Part shown: one piece after another, positions 9,485 through 18,671 of the stretch
Numbering within the stretch: position 1 is the first letter of the stretch
How the letters are laid out: the number at the start of each line of letters is the position of its first letter
DNA from: Oceanobacillus senegalensis
GTDB lineage: Bacteria > Bacillota > Bacilli > Bacillales > Amphibacillaceae
Direction of reading: 5' to 3'
Assembly: GCF_900176885.1 (NCBI RefSeq)
Contig: NZ_LT839648.1
Location: 736,258-800,257 of the forward strand
Length of the DNA stretch: 64,000 bases
Position numbers and translations under genes: made by a program
The notes under the pieces: generated by a model
Told to the model about the DNA's origin: nothing
Databases searched by the model: none
The model's input: only the letters and a program-made list of their open reading frames with translations

Positions 9485-11872
9485 ATGAAGTACAAAGTAA
9501 AAAAGGCTGCTGTTTTGGGATCTGGGGTAATGGGCTCTGGTATCGCTGCCCATCTAGCCAATGTGGGTATACCAGTACTAATGCTTGATATAGTTCCAAA
9601 AGAGCTAACGAAAGAAGAAAAGAAAAAAGCTCTAACGAAGGAACATCCCACTGTACGTAATAAATTGGCAACTCAAAGTAAAAAGGCATTATTAAAACAG
9701 AAACCTTCAACAATTACATCGAAAAAAAGTTTAGATTTAATATCCGTTGGTAACATGGATGATGATTTGGAAAAGTTAACAGAAGTAGATTGGATTATTG
9801 AAGTAGTTGTGGAAAATTTGGAAATCAAGAAAAAAGTATTCCGTAAAATTGATCAACATCGGAAAAAGGGATCCATTGTGTCTTCCAATACATCTGGAAT
9901 ATCGGTAAATGATATGATTACTGATTGCTCAGATGATATGAAAAAGCATTTTCTTGGAACTCATTTTTTTAATCCGCCAAGATACTTAAAATTATTAGAA
10001 GTTATTCCAACAAAATATACAGATAGAGAAGTACTAACTTATATGAGGAAATTTGGGGAAGATGTACTTGGAAAAGGAGTAGTTGAGGCTAAGGATACTC
10101 CGAATTTTATTGCAAATCGAATTGGTACTTATGGATTATTGATTACAGTAATAGAAATGTTAAAAGGAAATTATCGTGTTGCGGAAGTAGATTCCGTTAC
10201 TGGGCCACTGATTGGCAGACCAAAAAGTGCGACATTCCGTACCTTAGATGTTGTTGGTCTAGATACATTTATTCATGTAGCTAAAAATGTTTATGACCAG
10301 GTTGACGGTGAAGAAAAAGACGTATTTCAGGTACCTGAGTTTATGATGAAGATGAAGGAACAAGGGTGGTTAGGTGCGAAATCAGGGCAGGGCTTCTACG
10401 CTAAAAAGGATGGGGAGATATACGAATTAAATCCCAAAACCCTTACTTATGAGAAGAGGAAAAAGCTTAAAACTAATGCAACAGAAATGGCTGCTCAACA
10501 AAAAGGAGTACAGAGAAAGATGAAAGCGCTTGTTAATATAAAAGGCGACCGTGCTAGTGATTTAGTTTGGGCTGTTTTGAAACCAGTTCTTGTATATTCT
10601 GCAGAATTAATGGATGAAATTGCAAATGATATTGTGGCGATTGACCAAGCATTGAAATGGGGATTTGGCTGGGAAATAGGACCCTTTGAAATCTGGGATG
10701 CTATCGGTCTTAGAGAATCCGTTGGAAGAATGCAAGAGGAAGGGGAAACTATTCCAAAGTGGGTGATGAACCTTCTTGAGGATGGATGCGAAACTTTCTA
10801 CAAATATAAAAATGGTTACACTTATTACTATGATCAGGGCGAGTATAAGCAATTAGAATGGAATACAAAGGAAGTCAATATTAAAAGTCTCAAGGAACAA
10901 AAACGTGTGATTAAAAAGAATTCAGGCGCTAGCTTAATAGACATGGGGGATGGCGTAGCACTTCTCGAATTCCACTCTAAAAGCAATGCACTGGGATTAG
11001 ATTCTATTCAAATGACTAATTACGCCATAGAAGAAGTAGCTAAAAATTATGAAGGGTTAGTAATTGGAAATCAAGGAAAAAATTTCTCTGTCGGAGCCAA
11101 TCTAGGGCTAATGTTAATGGAAGCACAAGATGACAACTTTGATGAGCTTGATTTAGTTGTTCGACAATTTCAAAATATGACAATGAATATTAAATATTCG
11201 GAGAAACCGGTCGTCACAGCTGTTTTTAATATGACACTTGGTGGTGGGGCTGAAGTATCTCTTCCTGCAGCCGCCATTCAAGCATCAAGTGAGACATATA
11301 TTGGTTTGGTAGAAGTAGGTGTGGGTTTAATTCCAGGTGGTGGTGGAACGAAAGAGCTTTACTTAAAACAATTACGTAACATGCCTAAGGGAATAAATTT
11401 TGATCTTTTGAAAGTAGCAAATGATGTTTTTGAGAAAGTTGCAACTGCAAAAGTTTCCACATCAGCATCGGAAGGGTATGAAAATGGATTCCTGGGTGTT
11501 GGTGACAGCATTAGTGTTAACCCGGATCATCTCTTACATGATGCGAAAGAAAAAGTACTGGCTTTGGCTAGATCTGGATATAAAAAACTAAAACCGGAAA
11601 AAATCCCCGTTGTTGGTGAGGCTGGTTATGCTGCGATGTTAATGGGAGCAAAGTCACTGCAATATGGTGGTTATGCATCGGAACATGATATTAAAATTGC
11701 AGAGAAATTATCCTACGTGCTTTCTGGTGGACGAATAATAGAAGGAACTCTTATTGATGAGCAAGTCATGCTAGATTTGGAACGTGAAGCATTTCTAAGT
11801 TTAATAGGGGAACCACTAACACAAGCTAGAATGCAGCACATGTTAGTAAAAGGGAAGCCACTAAGAAATTAA
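9485..11872 (+). CDS. fadN: 3-hydroxyacyl-CoA dehydrogenase / enoyl-CoA hydratase
   Basis: Bifunctional beta-oxidation enzyme: hydrates enoyl-CoA and oxidises 3-hydroxyacyl-CoA. The dehydrogenase part comes first, with the NAD-binding GSGVMGSGIAAHLA near residue 11 and the HFFNPP motif with catalytic histidine near residue 158. The crotonase-type hydratase part is C-terminal (about 490-700), with the oxyanion-loop GGGAEVSLPAAA near residue 583. Its 795 residues match B. subtilis FadN (YusL). The ATG follows GAGGGGGAGG. It heads fadN-fadA-fadE and is preceded by a FadR operator. Confidence 0.96.
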   Translation: MKYKVKKAAVLGSGVMGSGIAAHLANVGIPVLMLDIVPKELTKEEKKKALTKEHPTVRNKLATQSKKALLKQKPSTITSKKSLDLISVGNMDDDLEKLTEVDWIIEVVVENLEIKKKVFRKIDQHRKKGSIVSSNTSGISVNDMITDCSDDMKKHFLGTHFFNPPRYLKLLEVIPTKYTDREVLTYMRKFGEDVLGKGVVEAKDTPNFIANRIGTYGLLITVIEMLKGNYRVAEVDSVTGPLIGRPKSATFRTLDVVGLDTFIHVAKNVYDQVDGEEKDVFQVPEFMMKMKEQGWLGAKSGQGFYAKKDGEIYELNPKTLTYEKRKKLKTNATEMAAQQKGVQRKMKALVNIKGDRASDLVWAVLKPVLVYSAELMDEIANDIVAIDQALKWGFGWEIGPFEIWDAIGLRESVGRMQEEGETIPKWVMNLLEDGCETFYKYKNGYTYYYDQGEYKQLEWNTKEVNIKSLKEQKRVIKKNSGASLIDMGDGVALLEFHSKSNALGLDSIQMTNYAIEEVAKNYEGLVIGNQGKNFSVGANLGLMLMEAQDDNFDELDLVVRQFQNMTMNIKYSEKPVVTAVFNMTLGGGAEVSLPAAAIQASSETYIGLVEVGVGLIPGGGGTKELYLKQLRNMPKGINFDLLKVANDVFEKVATAKVSTSASEGYENGFLGVGDSISVNPDHLLHDAKEKVLALARSGYKKLKPEKIPVVGEAGYAAMLMGAKSLQYGGYASEHDIKIAEKLSYVLSGGRIIEGTLIDEQVMLDLEREAFLSLIGEPLTQARMQHMLVKGKPLRN

Positions 11873-11885
11873 AGGGGGGGTTTGT

Positions 11886-13061
11886 ATGAAGGAAGCTGTT
11901 ATCGTATCAGGAGCTAGAACTCCTGTAGGGAAGGCAAAAAAAGGTACATTGTCCAATACTAGACCAGATGATTTGGCGGCACTTACAGTAAAAGAAACGT
12001 TAAAGCGTGCTGATAACTATGATGGGAATATTGATGATGTCATTATTGGTTGTGCAATGCCAGAGGCAGAACAAGGGATGAATATGGCACGGAATGTTGC
12101 CGGCTTAGCCGGATTAAATCATGATGTTCCAGGTGTAACAATTAATCGATATTGTTCTTCTGGGTTACAGTCTATCGCCTTTGCTGCTGAACGGATTATG
12201 GTAGGTGCTAGTGATGCCATTATTGCTGGTGGAACAGAGTCTATGAGTATGGTTCCGATGGGTGGTCATGTGATTAAACCGAATGTAAAGTTAGTCCACG
12301 ATGCTCCTGGCTATTACATGAGTATGGGCCATACAGCAGAGGAAGTTGCTTATCGTTTTGATATTTCACGAGAGGAACAAGATGAATTTGCTACAAGAAG
12401 CCATATTCGCGCTACAAAGGCTATTCAAGAAGGTAAATTTAAGGATGAAATTGTGCCAGTAGAAGTAACGAATCGTGTCGTTGGGAACAACAATAAAATT
12501 AAGGAAATAACCTCCAAGTTTGAGATGGATGAAGGAGTACGGGCTGGAACAAATACTGATGTACTTTCAAAGCTACGCCCGGCATTTAAGATGAATGGGA
12601 CAGTCACTGCAGGTAACTCCTCGCAAATGAGTGACGGTGCTGCTTCAGTATTGTTAATGGATAAGGAAAAAGCGGTGGCGGAAGGGTTAACACCTATAAT
12701 CAAATTTCGGTCATTTGCAGTGGCAGGGGTGGAACCAGAAATTATGGGGGTTGGTCCAGTTGCAGCTATTCCTAAGGCACTAAAAATGGCTGGATTAAAA
12801 TTATCGGATATCGGTTTAGTTGAATTAAATGAAGCGTTTGCTGCCCAGTCAGTTCGTGTTATTCAAGCATTGGATTTAGATGTGGATAAAGTCAATGTAA
12901 ATGGAGGGGCAATTGCACTTGGTCATCCCTTAGGATGTACGGGAACGAAATTAACTCTAACTTTAATGCATGAAATGAAACGAAGGGATGTACAATTCGG
13001 TGTAGTAACAATGTGTATTGGCGGAGGTATGGGTGCAGCAGGTGTATTCGAGCTGTTGTAA
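11886..13061 (+). CDS. fadA: Acetyl-CoA acyltransferase (3-ketoacyl-CoA thiolase)
   Basis: Last step of the beta-oxidation cycle: cleaves 3-ketoacyl-CoA with CoA to release acetyl-CoA. The 391-residue thiolase has the nucleophilic cysteine in NRYCSSGLQS (near residue 90), the histidine in GGAIALGHPLG, and the second cysteine in CIGGGMGAA. It starts 13 bases after fadN behind AAAGGGGGG, so the two are co-transcribed. Order and type match B. subtilis yusL-yusK. Downstream, repeats separate it from fadE. Confidence 0.96.
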   Translation: MKEAVIVSGARTPVGKAKKGTLSNTRPDDLAALTVKETLKRADNYDGNIDDVIIGCAMPEAEQGMNMARNVAGLAGLNHDVPGVTINRYCSSGLQSIAFAAERIMVGASDAIIAGGTESMSMVPMGGHVIKPNVKLVHDAPGYYMSMGHTAEEVAYRFDISREEQDEFATRSHIRATKAIQEGKFKDEIVPVEVTNRVVGNNNKIKEITSKFEMDEGVRAGTNTDVLSKLRPAFKMNGTVTAGNSSQMSDGAASVLLMDKEKAVAEGLTPIIKFRSFAVAGVEPEIMGVGPVAAIPKALKMAGLKLSDIGLVELNEAFAAQSVRVIQALDLDVDKVNVNGGAIALGHPLGCTGTKLTLTLMHEMKRRDVQFGVVTMCIGGGMGAAGVFELL

Positions 13062-13210
13062 AGAATTGTGTCATTTCCTATTAATCTATGACCTTTTCGT
13101 ATATTCAAATGATTTTATACGTAGTTGAAGGATTATGCGACATAACTGGGTTGAATGTTTATTGGGACTGCCTTTTAAGTTTAAGTGCAAATTGCAATAA
13201 ATAGGTGCGC

Positions 13211-13364
13211 GTTGATTTCTCGCTACGGACAGTCGTTTTCCACGGGTACGGCTTCAGACACGTGCTATTCCCACAGGACAAGAAAGGCTTCGAGAGCGTT
13301 ACATCTTCGTGAGAAAAAGTGGTCTTCTTGTTCAAGGAGTCGACTGCCCTTCGTTCCAATCAAC
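13211..13364 (-). repeat. Dispersed repeat, family B, between fadA and fadE
   Basis: A 154-bp element bounded by GTTGATT / AATCAAC. Read on the minus strand it starts GTTGATTGGAACGAAGGGCAG and can fold into a long imperfect hairpin. I recall similar intergenic elements in many Bacillus genomes, with the same GTTGATTGGAACG start. No protein is encoded. Only this copy was seen in the window. Confidence 0.6.
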
Positions 13365-13404
13365 ATTATTATCTCTATAATAATAGAAGATTATGCTCAA
13401 AAAT

Positions 13405-13523
13405 AGCGGAGGAAATACACGGAGACTCCAGTGGGATGAAAAGCCTAGGTGAGACTTCGGAGAGCGTTAGCTCGGAGGAGGCTCAGCAGCGCCCACGGTA
13501 AGCGTAGTGTATTTCCGTAGCGG
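13405..13523 (+). repeat. Dispersed repeat, family A, copy 2 (core only)
   Basis: The core of family A: AGCGGAGGAAATACAC and GTGTATTTCCGTAGC can pair, and between them lie CCTAGGTGAGACTTC and the small hairpin GAGC-GTTA-GCTC. It lacks the GAGACTGGGACA termini and the 60-base insert of copy 1. Together with the family B element it fills most of the 564-bp gap between fadA and fadE. Confidence 0.75.
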
Positions 13524-13625
13524 TATTAGTGCACTGATTATCTTCATTGGTTTACTGCGCATTCTATGTACTTTATGCAATAAACAATAAATCCTGAAAA
13601 CACCTTATTTTATGGAGGGATGAAA

Positions 13626-15410
13626 GTGAGTGAAACAAAGGATCGATTATTTAAAGGTGGAGCATTTTTAACAGAGGATATCTCAAGTGAGGATATTATA
13701 ACACCTGAGGATTTTACGGAAGAACAAAAAATGCTTGCAAAAACTACCGAAGAGTTTATTGATAAAGAAATTGTACCTAAACTAGAAGAATTAGAAAATC
13801 AAAATTTCGATATTTCTGTAGATCTATTAAAAAAGGCCGGAGAATTAGGACTTTTAGGAGTAGATGTACCAGAAGCGTATGGAGGATTAGGACTAGATAA
13901 AATAAGTTCAGCATTCATAACAGAAAAGTTTTCTCAAGCTGGTGGTTTCTCCATCACGCACGGTGCTCATGTTGGAATAGGCTCTCTTCCAATTGTATTT
14001 TTTGGAAATAAACAACAAAAGGAAAAATATTTGCCAAAACTAGCTTCAGGGGAATTAATTGCTGCATATGCTTTAACTGAAGCGACTTCTGGATCGGATG
14101 CTTTAGGAGCAAAATCAACGGCTGTGTTAAATGAAGCGGGAACTCACTATATTTTAAATGGGGAGAAACAATTCATTACTAATTCGGCATTTGCAGATGT
14201 ATTCATTGTTTATGCGAAAATTGACGGGAAACATTTCTCAACTTTTATTGTAGAAAGGGAATTTCCTGGTGTCTCTACAGGTATAGAAGAGAAGAAAATG
14301 GGAATTAAGAGTTCCTCAACTCGTACATTAATCCTCGACGATGCAGAGGTACCAGTAGAAAATGTATTAGGTGAAAAAGGAAAAGGACATAAAATTGCTT
14401 TTAACATTTTAAATGTTGGTCGGTATAAACTAGCAATTGGCAGTGTTGGTGGTGCAAAAGAGGCATTAGAGGTAGCTACTAAATATGTTAAGGAACGAAA
14501 ACAATTCAATACACAAATTTCTGATTTTCCATTAACGAGAGAAAAAATAGGAACGATGGCTTCGAAAATCTATGCAAATGAAAGTGCTGTTTATCGTACC
14601 GTGGGGTTATTTGAGCAACGGATGGGTTCATTAACAGATGAGCAACTAAAAGATGGTAGGGAAATTGCTGCAGCTATTGCTGAATATCAAATTGAGTGTT
14701 CGATGAATAAATATACCGCTACTGAAGTACTTGATTATGTTGTAGATGAAGCAGTGCAAATGCATGGGGGAAATGGATTTATTCAAGAGTATGTAGTAGA
14801 GCGAATGTATCGTGATTCTCGAATTAATCGTATTTTTGAAGGGACAAATGAAATCAATCGCTTACTAGTGCCAGGTACATTATTGAAGAAGGCAATGAAA
14901 GGAGAACTTCCACTACTACAACAAGCACAAAGTTTACAGGAAGAACTTGTGATGAAAATGCCTGAAGAAGTTGGTACAGGTACATTGGAACAGGAAAAAT
15001 ATCTTCTGAAAAATGCTAAAAAGATAGTGTTATTTGCTGCTGGAATGGCTACTCAAAAATATATGCAAAACATAGAGGATGAGCAGGAAATTCTCGTTAA
15101 TCTTGCTGACATGGTGTCTGAAGTATATAATATGGAGTCTGCGATATTACGTACGGAAAAAGCTATTAATCAAAGTGGGGAAGGTTCAAATCGACAAAAG
15201 CTATTGTATACACAAGTTTATGTACAAGAAGCATTTAGTCGTATGGAAGCAGATGCCAAAGAAACACTTATTGCCGTTGAAGAAGGTGACACCCTACGAA
15301 TGATGTTGGCCTCTTTGCGTAAGTTAACACGTCATACTCCAATTAATGTGATACAGAAGAAGCGCGAAATTGCTGCAAAGATTATAGTAGAAGAAAAGTA
15401 TATGGTATAA
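13626..15410 (+). CDS. fadE: Acyl-CoA dehydrogenase
   Basis: FAD enzyme for the first step of beta-oxidation. It has about 594 residues, with an acyl-CoA dehydrogenase core in the first 400 (YALTEATSGSDA near 150; GNGFIQEYVVERMYRD and IFEGTNEINR near 390-415) and an extra C-terminal helical domain, as in B. subtilis FadE (YusJ). GGAGGG abuts the ATG at 13620, leaving no spacing, so I prefer the GTG at 13626. In B. subtilis it follows fadA closely; here 560 bases of repeats intervene, and I see no second FadR box or clear promoter. Whether it is still in the fadNA transcript is open. Confidence 0.94.
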   Translation: MSETKDRLFKGGAFLTEDISSEDIITPEDFTEEQKMLAKTTEEFIDKEIVPKLEELENQNFDISVDLLKKAGELGLLGVDVPEAYGGLGLDKISSAFITEKFSQAGGFSITHGAHVGIGSLPIVFFGNKQQKEKYLPKLASGELIAAYALTEATSGSDALGAKSTAVLNEAGTHYILNGEKQFITNSAFADVFIVYAKIDGKHFSTFIVEREFPGVSTGIEEKKMGIKSSSTRTLILDDAEVPVENVLGEKGKGHKIAFNILNVGRYKLAIGSVGGAKEALEVATKYVKERKQFNTQISDFPLTREKIGTMASKIYANESAVYRTVGLFEQRMGSLTDEQLKDGREIAAAIAEYQIECSMNKYTATEVLDYVVDEAVQMHGGNGFIQEYVVERMYRDSRINRIFEGTNEINRLLVPGTLLKKAMKGELPLLQQAQSLQEELVMKMPEEVGTGTLEQEKYLLKNAKKIVLFAAGMATQKYMQNIEDEQEILVNLADMVSEVYNMESAILRTEKAINQSGEGSNRQKLLYTQVYVQEAFSRMEADAKETLIAVEEGDTLRMMLASLRKLTRHTPINVIQKKREIAAKIIVEEKYMV

Positions 15411-15416
15411 ATGGTC

Positions 15417-15442
15417 ATCCACCCTCATTTTAGAGGGTGGAT
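15417..15442 (+). terminator. Hairpin after fadE
   Basis: A perfect 10-bp stem ATCCACCCTC / GAGGGTGGAT with a 6-nt loop just after the stop. The following T run is poor (TATTCAT), so termination strength is uncertain. Confidence 0.6.
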
Positions 15443-15519
15443 TATTCATATTAATTTGTGTATATCGATGTTAAAACATGATAAGATAGATGCAAATAGA
15501 TTGCATAGGAGTGTTAGAT

Positions 15520-15876
15520 ATGGCTTTAACGTTTTACTGGTATCCAAATTGCGGAACATGTAAGAAAGCTAAGAAATGGTTAGATGAAAATGAAGTAAAT
15601 TATAATGCCGTACATATTGTTGAAGAAACTCCATCAAAAGAAGAACTTCTATCCTTAATAGAAAAGAGCGGAATACCGGGAAAGAAGTTTTTTAATACGA
15701 GTGGTAAAAAATATCGAGAGCTAAATTTAAAAGAAAAAGTAAAAGATGCTTCAACGGAAGAAATGGCTGAAATGTTAGCTTCAGATGGAATGCTAATCAA
15801 GCGTCCAATCGTTACTGATGGTGAAAAGGTTACGGTTGGTTTTAAGGAAGATCAATTTTCTAATTCCTGGCTATAA
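15520..15876 (+). CDS. yusI: Arsenate reductase/Spx-family protein (YusI-like)
   Basis: A small ArsC/Spx-fold protein of 118 residues with the redox pair in NCGTCKKAKKW near residue 9. The CxxC is like Spx, but the setting (downstream of fadE, upstream of gcvH) is that of B. subtilis yusI, whose role is unknown. I chose the ATG at 15520, because AGGAG lies 8-9 bases upstream; the frame is open to 15490. It is unlikely to be a true arsenate reductase, as no ars genes are near. Confidence 0.88.
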   Translation: MALTFYWYPNCGTCKKAKKWLDENEVNYNAVHIVEETPSKEELLSLIEKSGIPGKKFFNTSGKKYRELNLKEKVKDASTEEMAEMLASDGMLIKRPIVTDGEKVTVGFKEDQFSNSWL

Positions 15877-15953
15877 AATGAATAAGAAAACTAGAAAAAA
15901 TATGGATGAAAAGGTATAGTGAAATAGAGAAAATATTTTGGAGGGATTTACTA

Positions 15954-16337
15954 ATGAGCTTACCAGAAGATTTATTGTATTCAAAAGAACATGAGTGGGT
16001 AAAAAAAGAAGATAGCAACGTTCGTATTGGGATTACCGATTTTGCTCAAGACGAACTTGGGGATATTGTTTTTGTTGAACTTCCTGAAGTGGGTGATGAA
16101 ATAACCATAGATGAACCATTTGGTAGTGTGGAATCTGTAAAAACAGTTTCTGAACTGTATGCACCTGTTAGTGGAAAAGTTGTCGAAATTAATGAAGATT
16201 TAGAAGACAGCCCTGAATTTGTTAATGAATCTCCTTATGATAAAGCATGGATGGTTGTTGTCGAACTTTCTGATGAGTCAGAATTGGATAATTTATTACA
16301 ACCAGAAGGGTATAAGGAATTAACAGACGAAGATTAA
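15954..16337 (+). CDS. gcvH: Glycine cleavage system H protein
   Basis: Carries the lipoyl arm that shuttles aminomethyl groups between the P, T and L proteins of the glycine cleavage system; in B. subtilis it also relays lipoyl groups to other enzymes. It has 127 residues, with the lipoylated lysine in [18 protein letters not shown] (near residue 63). The ATG at 15954 follows TTGGAGGG; upstream codons in frame are not needed. It stands apart from other gcv genes, as in B. subtilis yusH. Confidence 0.96.
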   Translation: MSLPEDLLYSKEHEWVKKEDSNVRIGITDFAQDELGDIVFVELPEVGDEITIDEPFGSVESVKTVSELYAPVSGKVVEINEDLEDSPEFVNESPYDKAWMVVVELSDESELDNLLQPEGYKELTDED

Positions 16338-16474
16338 TTGTTATAAATATCATTGGCTAACTGACTGTTTTACTAAAAAAGAGTATAGTTAGCCTTTGTT
16401 ATATCATATAATGATTCTAAACTGAATAGTTCAAAAATATATAAGCATCTTGCTTACATGAGGAGTGCTGTGTG

Positions 16475-16831
16475 ATGATAACGACTGAATCAGACAAAGT
16501 AATCATTGTAGAGGGGTTGACTGATAAACGTCAAATTGAAAAAGTTATCAATGATGATGTAACTATTGTCTGTACGAACGGTACGCTAGGTGTTGAGCGT
16601 TTTGATGAGATGTTAGAAACATATCATTTAGATGATAGAGATGTTTTTATATTCGTTGATGAAGATAAGTCAGGAATCAAATTACGAAGGCAACTTGCCA
16701 GAGAGCTTCCACATGCCGATCATATTTATGTGAGTAGTGAATATAGGGAAGTAGCTACAACACCCAAACATGTTTTGGCAACTGCATTGGTAAGCAAACA
16801 TTTTTCAGTAAATCCAATATTTTTGTTATAA
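16475..16831 (+). CDS. yusF: Toprim-domain protein (YusF-like)
   Basis: A single-domain Toprim protein of 118 residues. The acidic motifs are IIVEGLTDKRQ near residue 10 and IFVDEDKSGIKLR near residue 55, as in small primase/RNase M5-like proteins. The B. subtilis homologue YusF lies in the same place; its job is unknown. Either the GTG at 16472 or the ATG at 16475 could serve the AGGAG site; I chose the ATG. The usual yusG between yusF and gcvH is absent. Confidence 0.85.
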   Translation: MITTESDKVIIVEGLTDKRQIEKVINDDVTIVCTNGTLGVERFDEMLETYHLDDRDVFIFVDEDKSGIKLRRQLARELPHADHIYVSSEYREVATTPKHVLATALVSKHFSVNPIFLL

Positions 16832-16874
16832 AAATATGTAGCAAAAAGGAAACAATAAAATTAGGGTGGTATTT

Positions 16875-17189
16875 TTGCAAGAAATCACAAAGGAAATATT
16901 AAATCAAGAAAGATATTTATTATATATTTATACACCATTTTGTGGAACATGTAGTTTAGCAAGGTCTATGCTTGAAAAGATAGAATCTGTTCACCAACAA
17001 ACTATTTTTTGTGAAATGAATGCATCCCTTCATCCAGAGTTTATGCAAGAAAATAAAGTTGAAAGTGTTCCTTGTTTATTGATTAAAGAGGGCAACGAGA
17101 TCAAAGACAGAGTCTATGCCTTTAAATCAATTGCTAATATTTATTCCTATTTAATGAAATATAAACCGGAACTATTTGTAAATAGTTAA
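16875..17189 (+). CDS. yusE: Thioredoxin-like protein (YusE-like)
   Basis: A 104-residue thioredoxin-fold protein with the active-site pair in TPFCGTCSLA (near residue 23) and a cis-proline loop SVPCLLI near residue 75. It has no signal peptide, so it is cytoplasmic. Its place next to yusF matches B. subtilis yusE. AGGGTGG lies 5 bases before TTG 16875, which I take as the start; a GTG at 16866 is inside that site. The redox partner is unknown. Confidence 0.85.
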   Translation: MQEITKEILNQERYLLYIYTPFCGTCSLARSMLEKIESVHQQTIFCEMNASLHPEFMQENKVESVPCLLIKEGNEIKDRVYAFKSIANIYSYLMKYKPELFVNS

Positions 17190-17282
17190 TTTCGGCATAT
17201 TTACGCCGATTTTTTATTTATAAAGGGATGATAGAGGATTTTTGTACAACTTATTTCTTTTACACTATTTCCGTTTAGGATA

Positions 17283-17312
17283 TTGACAAATATAAAACTA
17301 TTATGCTAGTAT
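17283..17312 (+). promoter_or_regulatory. Promoter of the metNPQ operon
   Basis: TTGACA, 18-bp spacer, TAGTAT, ending 23 bases before the S-box aptamer. Confidence 0.6.
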
Positions 17313-17335
17313 TATTGTCATACTAATATTGAAAT

Positions 17336-17449
17336 CTCTTATCAAGAGCGGTGGAGGGATAAGGCCCATTGAAACCGCGGCAACCTTCAAACATTAAGGT
17401 TTGAAAAAGGTGCTAATTCCTACAAGGTATGTCCCTTGGAAGATGAGAG
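17336..17449 (+). promoter_or_regulatory. SAM riboswitch (S-box), metNPQ
   Basis: A class I SAM aptamer. It has the P1 arms CTCTTAT / ATGAGAG, the conserved GAGGGA and GAAACCGCGGCAACC core, GTGCTAATTCC, and the closing GATGAGAGA. A terminator hairpin follows at 17474. High S-adenosylmethionine should stop transcription before metN. Confidence 0.97.
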
Positions 17450-17473
17450 AACGGATGACTTTTGAATGTTACG

Positions 17474-17507
17474 ACGTCTTTCTGTTCTCATACAGAAAGG
17501 CGTTTTT
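17474..17507 (+). terminator. S-box terminator, metNPQ leader
   Basis: The stem CGTCTTTCTGT / ACAGAAAGGCG (one wobble) is followed by TTTTT, 25 bases after the aptamer; it is the expression platform of the riboswitch. Confidence 0.9.
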
Positions 17508-17633
17508 AATTTTATGAGAGATGTATGGAATAGCAAATGATAGTACTTCTTTAATGTACAAATGGGTATATTACATATTACAAAATAGTACAAGTCTACA
17601 AAGCATCTCATGTCATAGTTAGGAGGAATCTTT

Positions 17634-18671
17634 TTGATTTCGATAAAGGGTTTACGAAAAGTTTTTACATCAAATAATAAGAAATTAACAGCAGTCGATA
17701 ATTTAACCCTTGATATAGAGGATGGTGAAATATTCGGTGTCATTGGGTATAGTGGTGCAGGTAAAAGTACATTTATTCGATTGTTAAACCGATTGGAAGA
17801 GCCGACTGAAGGAAATGTGATCATCGATAAACAAGAAATTACAGCACTAAAGGCAAATGAACTTCGTGCTGCTAGACAGGAAATCGGGATGATCTTTCAA
17901 CACTTTAATTTACTTTGGTCGCGTACGGTTGAGGATAATATTGCATTTCCCCTTGAGATTGCAGGAGTACCCAAGGCAGAGCGGATGGAAAAGGTAAAAG
18001 AGTTAATCCGTCTGGTTGGATTATCTGGTAGGGAAAAAGCATATCCATCCCAGCTAAGTGGGGGACAAAAACAGCGAGTAGGAATTGCCAGAGCACTGGC
18101 TAATAATCCGAAGGTCCTTCTATGTGATGAAGCGACTTCTGCACTTGACCCTGAAACAACCAATGCTATTTTGGATTTATTAGTTGATATAAATCGAGAG
18201 CTAGGATTAACCATCATTCTTATTACTCATGAGATGCATGTTATTCAAAAAATTTGCCATAGGGTAGCAGTGATGGAACAAGGAAAGATTGTTGAACAGG
18301 GTGAGGTTCTGGATGTATTTTCACGACCTAAGGAACAGGTTACCAAAAAGTTTGTTGCGCAGGTTATGGGTAATGGTTCGGATGATGAAACGAAGGACAC
18401 GTCTTATTTAGTGGAAAATTACCCCGATGGAAAAATTGTTCGACTTCATTTCATCGGTGAATCCACGAATCAAACATTAATTAGTCAAATTGCAAAGAGA
18501 TTTCCTATTGATATAAATATTTTACAAGGGAAAATCACACAAACCCAGGCTGGTGGATACGGAACCCTGGTCATTCAATTTGTAGGTAATGAAAACGAGA
18601 TACAAAATGCGGTTCAGTATATTTGTGAAAATACCTCAGTAGAAGTGGAGGTAATTCATAATGTTCAGTAA
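17634..18671 (+). CDS. metN: Methionine ABC transporter ATP-binding protein
   Basis: Powers uptake of methionine. The 345-residue protein has Walker A GYSGAGKST near residue 38, signature LSGGQKQR near 140 and Walker B LLCDEATSALDP near 160, followed by a C-terminal NIL domain (about 265-340), the regulatory domain of MetN. The start is TTG, 7 bases after AGGAGG. It overlaps metP by 11 bases. Control by the S-box confirms the substrate. Confidence 0.97.
   Translation: MISIKGLRKVFTSNNKKLTAVDNLTLDIEDGEIFGVIGYSGAGKSTFIRLLNRLEEPTEGNVIIDKQEITALKANELRAARQEIGMIFQHFNLLWSRTVEDNIAFPLEIAGVPKAERMEKVKELIRLVGLSGREKAYPSQLSGGQKQRVGIARALANNPKVLLCDEATSALDPETTNAILDLLVDINRELGLTIILITHEMHVIQKICHRVAVMEQGKIVEQGEVLDVFSRPKEQVTKKFVAQVMGNGSDDETKDTSYLVENYPDGKIVRLHFIGESTNQTLISQIAKRFPIDINILQGKITQTQAGGYGTLVIQFVGNENEIQNAVQYICENTSVEVEVIHNVQ

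Noticed and set aside
13185-13406. Possible CRISPR-like or tandem array from several repeat signals in the fadA-fadE gap
   Set aside because: The two elements are different families, each present once here, with no regular repeat-spacer pattern.
15520-15876. Arsenate reductase of an arsenic resistance operon
   Set aside because: No arsB/arsR neighbour; the CxxC near the N-terminus and the gene order match YusI.
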